Assembly: GCF_963678635.1 (NCBI RefSeq)
Contig: NW_026971195.1
Span: forward strand, 1 to 51,000
Length of the DNA: 51,000 bases
Reading direction: 5' to 3'
DNA from: Symsagittifera roscoffensis
Taxonomy: Eukaryota; Xenacoelomorpha; Acoela; Convolutidae
In this document: piece by piece, positions 48,088-51,000 of the stretch
Layout of the letters: every line of letters begins with the position of its first letter
How positions within the stretch are numbered: the first letter of the stretch is position 1
Notes under the pieces: generated by a model
The model's input: only the letters and a program-made list of their open reading frames with translations
What the model was told of the DNA's origin: nothing
The model's database searches: none
Made by a program: the position numbers and the translations under genes

Positions 48088-48619
48088 GATAACGCAACTG
48101 CGAAAACTGAATGAGTGAAACTTTGAGTCTACAATAATTCACAACTTGACGCAAGCCAATTATGACGCATTAGCAGTAACAGTCAGTTTGAAAAAAAAAA
48201 TTACCAACTATGATGCCTCATTTTATAGAGCGCACGCATTTTAACTAGTATACGAAAAAGTTTACAAAACATCCGCCCCTGCACACGTTTGCACTCTCTT
48301 ATTTTGTATTTTCCCTGCCTCTACACTACAGATCCATGATACCTTCAAGCTAAAAAGCTTTTAGAGGCCCAACTAAAGCTGGAGGTACCTGTTTGACATT
48401 TTTTTGAATTTGTTGCACTAATGCGGGATGAAGGTTATTTAAAAAACTTATGACTTGAGCTTCACCCAAAACCTTGGTTGTTAGTTGCTCTATTAAAAAA
48501 TGAGTGAAAAAATTGTTATTCAGGAAATTTCCCAGTACACTTTTCTTGCTCAAACTTTAATGCGTAGCAATTTATGTAGAGGCTTCTTTCAACCTGTTGC
48601 CTTGATTAAACCTTTGATA

Positions 48620-49190
48620 TCAGATTGAGTTGTTTTCGGGAAGTCAAGAGTTTAAGACGGACAAGAAATCAAAACATTGACTTTCCTGAGTGTCATAACT
48701 TTTTGTGAGAAAAAAAATTGAGCGCAATCGGTAACGCGGAAGAGCTCCCAACAACCCGTCCGTTCGATTGAAACTAGAATCTCAGATTTGGGAGGGTAGT
48801 ATTTGAGGAAAAAGTAAAAGTTTCAAAACATGGTAAAATAATCGAAAAATTGACTACTTTTAGCGACAATATTTTGTGTAAGAAAATTTGGGCAAAAATG
48901 CTTATGCAGGGGAACTTCTTGCAAGCTGTTCTGTCCATTGAACCAAATATCTTAGACTTGGGAGAGTAGTTTTCGAGAAAATACAAAAAATCCAAAAGTT
49001 GGTGTCAAAAATTCCACCACACACTCATTCGAAAACTGTGGAAAGTGGGGTAAGGTAGAAAGAGACTAGGGAAGTAAGCAGACAAACAGGGGAGTGGCCA
49101 GACTCGCCATTAGTACCACTTTTCGGACTTCGGCAGAGTAGTTTTTGAGGAAAACGAAAACTTTCCAAAACGTCTAAAAAAATTCGATCC
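48620..49190. repeat. Diverged ~171-bp tandem triplicate
   Basis: The marker GGGAGGGTAGT / GGGAGAGTAGT / GGCAGAGTAGT ends at 48800, 48970 and 49142, spacings of 170 and 172. Each is followed by a GAGGAAAA(A/C)...AAAACTTTCCAAAAC-type stretch and preceded by a (T/C)TTCG(A/G)TT or related segment. The copies are well diverged, so this is an old short array. Confidence 0.6.
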
Positions 49191-49299
49191 CACCCATTAT
49201 AATAATAGTTTTTTTTACCAAAGAGGAACTTCTAATATAATAGTACGTATTAATATCTTTAGCATTAGCTGTACTGAAAAGCTGGTTATTGATCAAAAT

Positions 49300-49680
49300 G
49301 AACACTTTCAAAATGAACATTTTGGCCGCAACAAAATTTGCGACTTAGCTTGGAAAAAAAGATAGTTTAATATAACACACGCTATGCTTGTGTAAAGACT
49401 TTGAAACAATTGAAGCAGGACAACAAACGAAAACATGATTTACAAACTTATACTAACAACTTTGTTTTTGTAACTACTTGTAATAATTTGAGGTTTTTTA
49501 TTTGATTAAGTGTATGACCGATGGTACCTTGATATATTGTATCTTGATAAATTTTTATCTTGTTATATTGTATCGTTATTTATATATTCGTTTCGAAAAC
49601 GTTTTGAAAACCGCACTTTAAAGAGGCAAAGCTGCGCTTCGCAAACACTAGCGAAAAATTGACAAAAAGTAGCTGCATAA
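49300..49680 (+). repeat. Dispersed ~350-bp repeat, copy 1
   Basis: TTTGCGACTTAGCTTGGAAA (49337) with TATAACACACGCTATGCTTG matches 50168 onward. Further on, CTGCGCTTCGCAAACACTAG matches CACTTTGCATACACTAG near 50350 in the same order, so this is a block duplication, not isolated motifs. Confidence 0.5.
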
Positions 49681-49724
49681 AGTTGAAAAAAGATGAAAAC
49701 AAGCCTTGAAAAATAAATTTTTTG

Positions 49725-49792
49725 CAGTAGCGGAATCGATCCTACGACCAGATGTTTAGTCCCCTATCCTCGCACCTAAACTACGTGGCCCT
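49725..49792 (-). other. tRNA-like fragment (possible tRNA pseudogene or SINE head)
   Basis: On the minus strand the sequence has an A-box-like TAGTTTAGGTGCGAGG and, about 30 bases later, a B-box-like GGATCGATTCC, at the spacing expected for an internal RNA polymerase III promoter. The acceptor and T stems do not pair properly by eye, so a functional tRNA is unlikely. A decayed tRNA or tRNA-derived SINE is more plausible. Confidence 0.3.
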
Positions 49793-50139
49793 GATAGTTT
49801 GCAAACACGAACCACACAAAACAGCTATATATGCTAATAAATTGCAAATCCGATGCAGCAAAAGTGGCGCCAAATACGAATACACAATTTTGCAGGTAAT
49901 AATTTAGAATATTAAACAGGCATCCACACCAACATTGCATATAACTAATTGCAAAGCATAAACCCAGATTTTGTATAACTTAGGCATTTAAAAAAAATTG
50001 CGATATTTGTTGATTTGGAAAATTTCTGAAATCGAGTTTTTATTATTGTACTGTTGTTTGAAAAAATATCTTTTACGGGTCATTTGATAAATGAAAAAAG
50101 CATCAACTGTATGAAAAAGCCGTACTCTAAAATGACTCC

Positions 50140-50390
50140 AAAAGAGTACTCCAAAATGACACCAACATTTGCGACTTAGTTTGGAAAAAGAATAGTCGTA
50201 CTATAACACTATGCTCGCGTAAGCTGGCTAGTGTAAGAACTTATACCGTTGAAAAACATTTTAAGACCTTGACCAATTATTGATGTTCAGCGCCCGAACA
50301 GCTTTAGTAAAGTTATTGAATTGAACAATTAAAACACGGAAGTAAAATTACACTTTGCATACACTAGTTAAAACACTATTTTTTTAAAAG
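50140..50390 (+). repeat. Dispersed ~350-bp repeat, copy 2 (shorter)
   Basis: TTTGCGACTTAGTTTGGAAA, then TATAACACTATGCTCGCGTA, then the weaker CACTTTGCATACACTAG match. It lacks about 100 bases relative to 49300-49680 and does not contain the tRNA-like part that lies just beyond copy 1. Confidence 0.5.
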
Positions 50391-51000
50391 TCTTAAAGTT
50401 AACGTCTTTAAGTAAAATACTTTCTTTGAAGTACTCACTGATCTCGGTCCCATAACATGACTACGGAACCCAATACTCAATAATGAATAATTTCATGCTG
50501 ACAGATCTCATTTGCCAAATATATTTTTTTGAGTTGGTGCTATAAACCGTAGATCATAAGAATATGAGGAATAATGAATTCAGCAAAAATATTAACGCTA
50601 CAAAATTCAACATTATACAAGTGAGACAATAAACTGTATTTACGGCCAAAATCTTTTCCATTTAACTGTTCAAAATCGTAAATATAACCGAGGACCAAGT
50701 GAATCAAAATTAATATTTCTTCCTTTTCCAATAAAAAAACCCTTTTCAAAAAAATTATCGATGATTTTATTGATTTTAAAACCTAGCTTCGTCTAAATTG
50801 ATTAAAACTATCAAAAATCGAAATCCGTTCAACTTAAGATCAGCTTAATTTTGGATTCGATTTTTTTCAGGATTTTTTGATTATTAACAAAAAAACCACC
50901 GGTATATAGTACCGAAAAACTACAATTCTTGTAATCTACATTAATTATACTACAATATACTTCTTTCTCTTGAGGAATACCAATTTCATCGGGAGAAAGT

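Larger units (their letters stand above)
44042..48600. other. Gene-free AT-rich DNA
   Basis: No domain is recognisable. ACCTTGACGATC (44046) and ACCTTGATGATC (44141) mark a weak ~95-base duplication. A hairpin (GAGCAAGAAAA facing TTTTCTCGCTC) lies near 45612. The longest frames (47201-47518, 105 codons; 48350-48553, 67 codons) have no identifiable family. I see no RNA gene here. Confidence 0.6.
49191..51000. other. Gene-free AT-rich DNA with a dispersed repeat pair
   Basis: Holds the repeat pair and tRNA-like segment listed separately. The remaining sequence, including 50400-51000, shows no coding region, RNA gene or repeat that I can recognise. Confidence 0.6.

Noticed and set aside
48350-48553. 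67-codon minus-strand frame with a protein-like amphipathic end (HPALVQQIQKNVKQVPPALV)
   Set aside because: It starts right after a stop without an ATG, has no clear splice signals, and matches nothing I recognise; kept only as a possible exon.

Overview
This is a eukaryotic, probably invertebrate animal, nuclear window. It is AT-rich with long gene-free stretches, decayed retrotransposon DNA and many tandem duplications. It has one convincing host gene, a B-box/coiled-coil (TRIM-like) protein on the minus strand. Nothing looks bacterial: there are no operons, and most open frames are short. The species cannot be fixed from the sequence; the animal assignment rests mainly on the B-box plus coiled-coil protein.

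Layout. 1-1284 is AT-rich and holds a (TA)n tract and a 150-bp tandem duplication. 1285-5440 is a satellite-like block of TATG-family repeats: an older ~1.35-kb tandem duplication followed by a ~402-bp higher-order repeat. 5441-9533 is gene-free, with two foldback elements. 9534-25081 is a dead Ty1/Copia element. It starts with a single integrase core and ends with a single frameshifted RNase H/C-terminal end. Between them lie 12 head-to-tail copies (10205-24439) of an integrase-tail/linker/reverse-transcriptase segment of about 1.3 kb. Copies share the same stop codon, frameshift and catalytic lesions, so amplification followed inactivation. 25082-28537 holds a possible LTR and otherwise unrecognised DNA.

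28538-28739 is a small element with perfect 22-bp terminal inverted repeats, two bases beyond the stop codon of the B-box gene (28742-30454, minus). Part of it recurs at 45931. 31161-31848 is an apparently perfect 344-bp tandem duplication. 32040-44041 is noncoding segmental-duplication DNA: a 2-kb unit A repeated in tandem, then a ~4.5-kb segment (part of A plus unit B) duplicated again. About 190 bp inside A is much better conserved between copies than its surroundings. 44042-51000 is AT-rich without a convincing gene. It contains a ~171-bp triple repeat, a dispersed ~350-bp repeat pair and a tRNA-like fragment.

There is no gene cooperation to describe. The window mainly records local amplification, and its most unusual object is the 14-kb satellite-like array built from an internal part of a Copia pol gene.
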